NCBI GenBank assembly: GCA_036490215.1
Contig: DASXEH010000036.1
Location: 124,001 to 188,000, forward strand
From: JASHSH01 sp036490215
GTDB taxonomy: Bacteria > Pseudomonadota > Alphaproteobacteria > Rhodospirillales > Magnetospirillaceae
Reading direction: 5' to 3'
Length of the DNA: 64,000 nt
Below the pieces are notes generated by a model. That model searched no databases, was not told the origin of the DNA, and worked only from the letters and a program-made list of their open reading frames with translations. The position numbers and the translations under genes were made by a program. Positions 62,788 through 64,000 of the stretch are shown in pieces (the first letter of the stretch is position 1; each line of letters starts with the position of its first letter).

Positions 62788-63593
62788 ACACGATCAATTC
62801 TGTGTCGATTTCTGCCGAGAACGGCCAGAACGGCGCGGCCCCGCCTGCCAAGATTCAAGTGCGCAACCTCGACTTCTTCTACGGCAAGCACAAGGCGCTC
62901 AAGACGATCAATATGGATTTCCTTGATCGCCGCGTGACGACGCTGATCGGCCCGTCGGGCTGCGGCAAGTCGACACTGCTGCGCACGCTGAACCGTATCT
63001 CCGAATACCCGGGCCAGCGCGCCGAAGGCTCGATCCTGCTCGATGGCGAGAACATTCTCGAGATCACGAAGGATCTGACGGCGCTGCGCGCACGTGTCGG
63101 CATGGTGTTCCAGAAGCCGACCCCCTTCCCGATGTCGATCTACGACAACATCGCCTTCCCGGTCGGCCTCTATCGCCGCCTCGGCCGCGCCGATATGGAC
63201 GCCGAGGTCGAATCGGCCCTGCGCCGCGCCGCGCTGTGGGAAGAGGTAAAGGACAAGCTGCGCCAGAGCGGCCTCTCGCTCTCGGGCGGTCAACAGCAGC
63301 GTCTGTGCATCGCCCGCGCGATCGCCATCAAGCCGGAAGTGCTACTGCTCGACGAGCCCTGCTCGGCGCTCGATCCGATCTCGACCGCGCTGATCGACGA
63401 TCTAGTGTGGGAACTGCGCCAGGACTACTGCGTGGTCATCGTGACTCACAACATGCAACAGGCTGCCCGCGTCGGTGATTACACTGGCTTCATGTTCCTG
63501 GGCGAGTTGATCGAATTCGGCGAGACCGAAACGATCTTCAGCAACCCGACCGAGAAGAAGACACAGGACTACATCACCGGCCGCTTCGGCTAA
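62784..63593 (+). CDS. pstB: Phosphate ABC transporter ATPase PstB
   Basis: A 269-residue ATPase. Walker A GPSGCGKST near residue 55, the PstB block LNRISEYPGQRAEGSILLDGENI, signature LSLSGGQQQRLCIARAIA near 165, and Walker B LLLDEPCSALDPIST. VGMVFQKPTPFPMSIYDNIAF is specific for PstB. The ATG at 62784 overlaps the pstA stop; phoU does not follow. Confidence 0.96.
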   Translation: MNTINSVSISAENGQNGAAPPAKIQVRNLDFFYGKHKALKTINMDFLDRRVTTLIGPSGCGKSTLLRTLNRISEYPGQRAEGSILLDGENILEITKDLTALRARVGMVFQKPTPFPMSIYDNIAFPVGLYRRLGRADMDAEVESALRRAALWEEVKDKLRQSGLSLSGGQQQRLCIARAIAIKPEVLLLDEPCSALDPISTALIDDLVWELRQDYCVVIVTHNMQQAARVGDYTGFMFLGELIEFGETETIFSNPTEKKTQDYITGRFG

Positions 63594-63605
63594 GCGGGAA
63601 ACGGC

Positions 63606-63709
63606 CCATCCTTCGAGGCTTGCGAGTGCAAGCACCTCAGGATGAGGACTTTCCAAAAAGGGACCTCATGGTGAGGTGCTTCGCGCAAGCGAAGCCTCGA
63701 ACCGTGAGC
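63606..63709. repeat. Palindromic repeat doublet, family D
   Basis: One copy reads TTCGAGGCTTGC...GCAAGCACCTCAGGATGAGG rightward; the second, on the opposite strand, reads TTCGAGGCTTCG...CGAAGCACCTCACCATGAGG. The two are inverted with a short TTTCCAAAAAGG spacer, giving a BIME-like structure between the convergent pstB and response regulator genes, where it may end or stabilise transcripts. Confidence 0.8.
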
Positions 63710-63715
63710 TTCCAC

Positions 63716-64000
63716 TCAATCCCCCGCGCGGATCATATAGCCCGCGCCGCGGACCGTGTGGATCAGCGGCCGCGGGAAGCCCTTATCGACGCGCGCCCGC
63801 AGCCGGCTGATGTGAACGTCGATCACGTTGGTCTGCGGATCGAAGTTGAAGTCCCACAGTGCTTCGAGCAGGTTGGTACGCGTCACCACCTGCCCCGCGT
63901 GCCGCAATAGATATTCGAGAATGCGGAACTCGCGCGGCTGCAGCTTAATCGTCGAGCCGCTGCGCCGCACCGTACGGCTCATGCGATCCAATTCGAGATC
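63716..64000 (-). CDS. OmpR/PhoB-family response regulator, C-terminal DNA-binding part
   Basis: The last 94 codons of a two-component response regulator; the receiver domain lies beyond the right edge. The visible winged helix-turn-helix starts DLELDRMSRTVRRSGSTIKL, with LQPREFRILEYLLRHAGQVVTRTNLLEALWDFNFDPQTNVIDVHISRLRARVDKG holding the recognition helix and ending HTVRGAGYMIRAGD. It is convergent with pst. Proximity suggests a phosphate regulator, but the sequence (FDPQTNVIDVHISRLR) resembles QseB/CusR-like regulators more than PhoB, so the target is uncertain. Confidence 0.88.
   Translation of the reverse strand, partial: DLELDRMSRTVRRSGSTIKLQPREFRILEYLLRHAGQVVTRTNLLEALWDFNFDPQTNVIDVHISRLRARVDKGFPRPLIHTVRGAGYMIRAGD

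Overview
The window is high-GC, gene-dense bacterial chromosome from an alphaproteobacterium, most probably Rhodospirillales-like, although the exact order cannot be fixed from sequence alone. Evidence for this is a PopZ pole-organizing protein, an RNase E with an acidic insertion in its S1 domain and a conserved tryptophan/arginine tail, a mitofilin-like protein, an ELM1-family protein, and dispersed palindromic repeats of the GTCATTGCGAG type. No tRNA, rRNA, CRISPR array, prophage or insertion sequence was recognised. Layout, left to right. 1-6.1 kb: a leftward sulfate assimilation operon (sulfate-binding protein, CysT, CysW, CysA, sulfite reductase hemoprotein, start of cysH). 6.1-17.8 kb: housekeeping genes (esterase, mitofilin-like protein, cation/calcium exchanger, ValS, PopZ, TolC, isoaspartate methyltransferase, nitrilase-family amidase, ferredoxin reductase and [2Fe-2S] ferredoxin). 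18.2-22.8 kb: a complete branched-chain amino acid type ABC transporter (livKHMGF). 22.9-35.5 kb: PaaG-like isomerase, GH17-type glucan enzyme, Pit phosphate transporter, YciA thioesterase, ParE, HisE-like protein, MFS carrier, standalone HEPN protein, ClpP paralogue, MepA endopeptidase, prfB with its programmed frameshift, and a uracil-DNA glycosylase-family protein. 35.5-44.9 kb: cell wall genes (PBP1A, AmiC), then rne and a RhlE-like helicase, plausible partners in RNA decay, and a small RAM-domain protein. 44.9-48.5 kb: NIPSNAP protein, a two-gene operon of small paralogous membrane proteins behind a palindrome-overlapped promoter, an N-formylglutamate amidohydrolase-like protein, and a degenerate EAL-like protein. 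48.6-54.9 kb: a BMP-type nucleoside/purine ABC importer followed by a nucleobase deaminase and an adenine deaminase, which together look like a purine scavenging unit. 55.2-59.6 kb: ELM1-family protein, alpha/beta hydrolase, RluA-type pseudouridine synthase and an orphan FliD-like protein. 59.8-64 kb: pstSCAB behind a good Pho box, a palindromic repeat doublet, and the end of an OmpR-family response regulator. The least explained parts are the small paralogous membrane protein operon near 45.5-46.1 kb, the tryptophan-repeat linker of PopZ, the C-terminal extension of the sulfite reductase, the degenerate EAL-like protein, and a dispersed repeat that supplies the start and signal peptide of MepA. 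I saw no clear previously undescribed multi-gene system; the small membrane protein operon is the best candidate.
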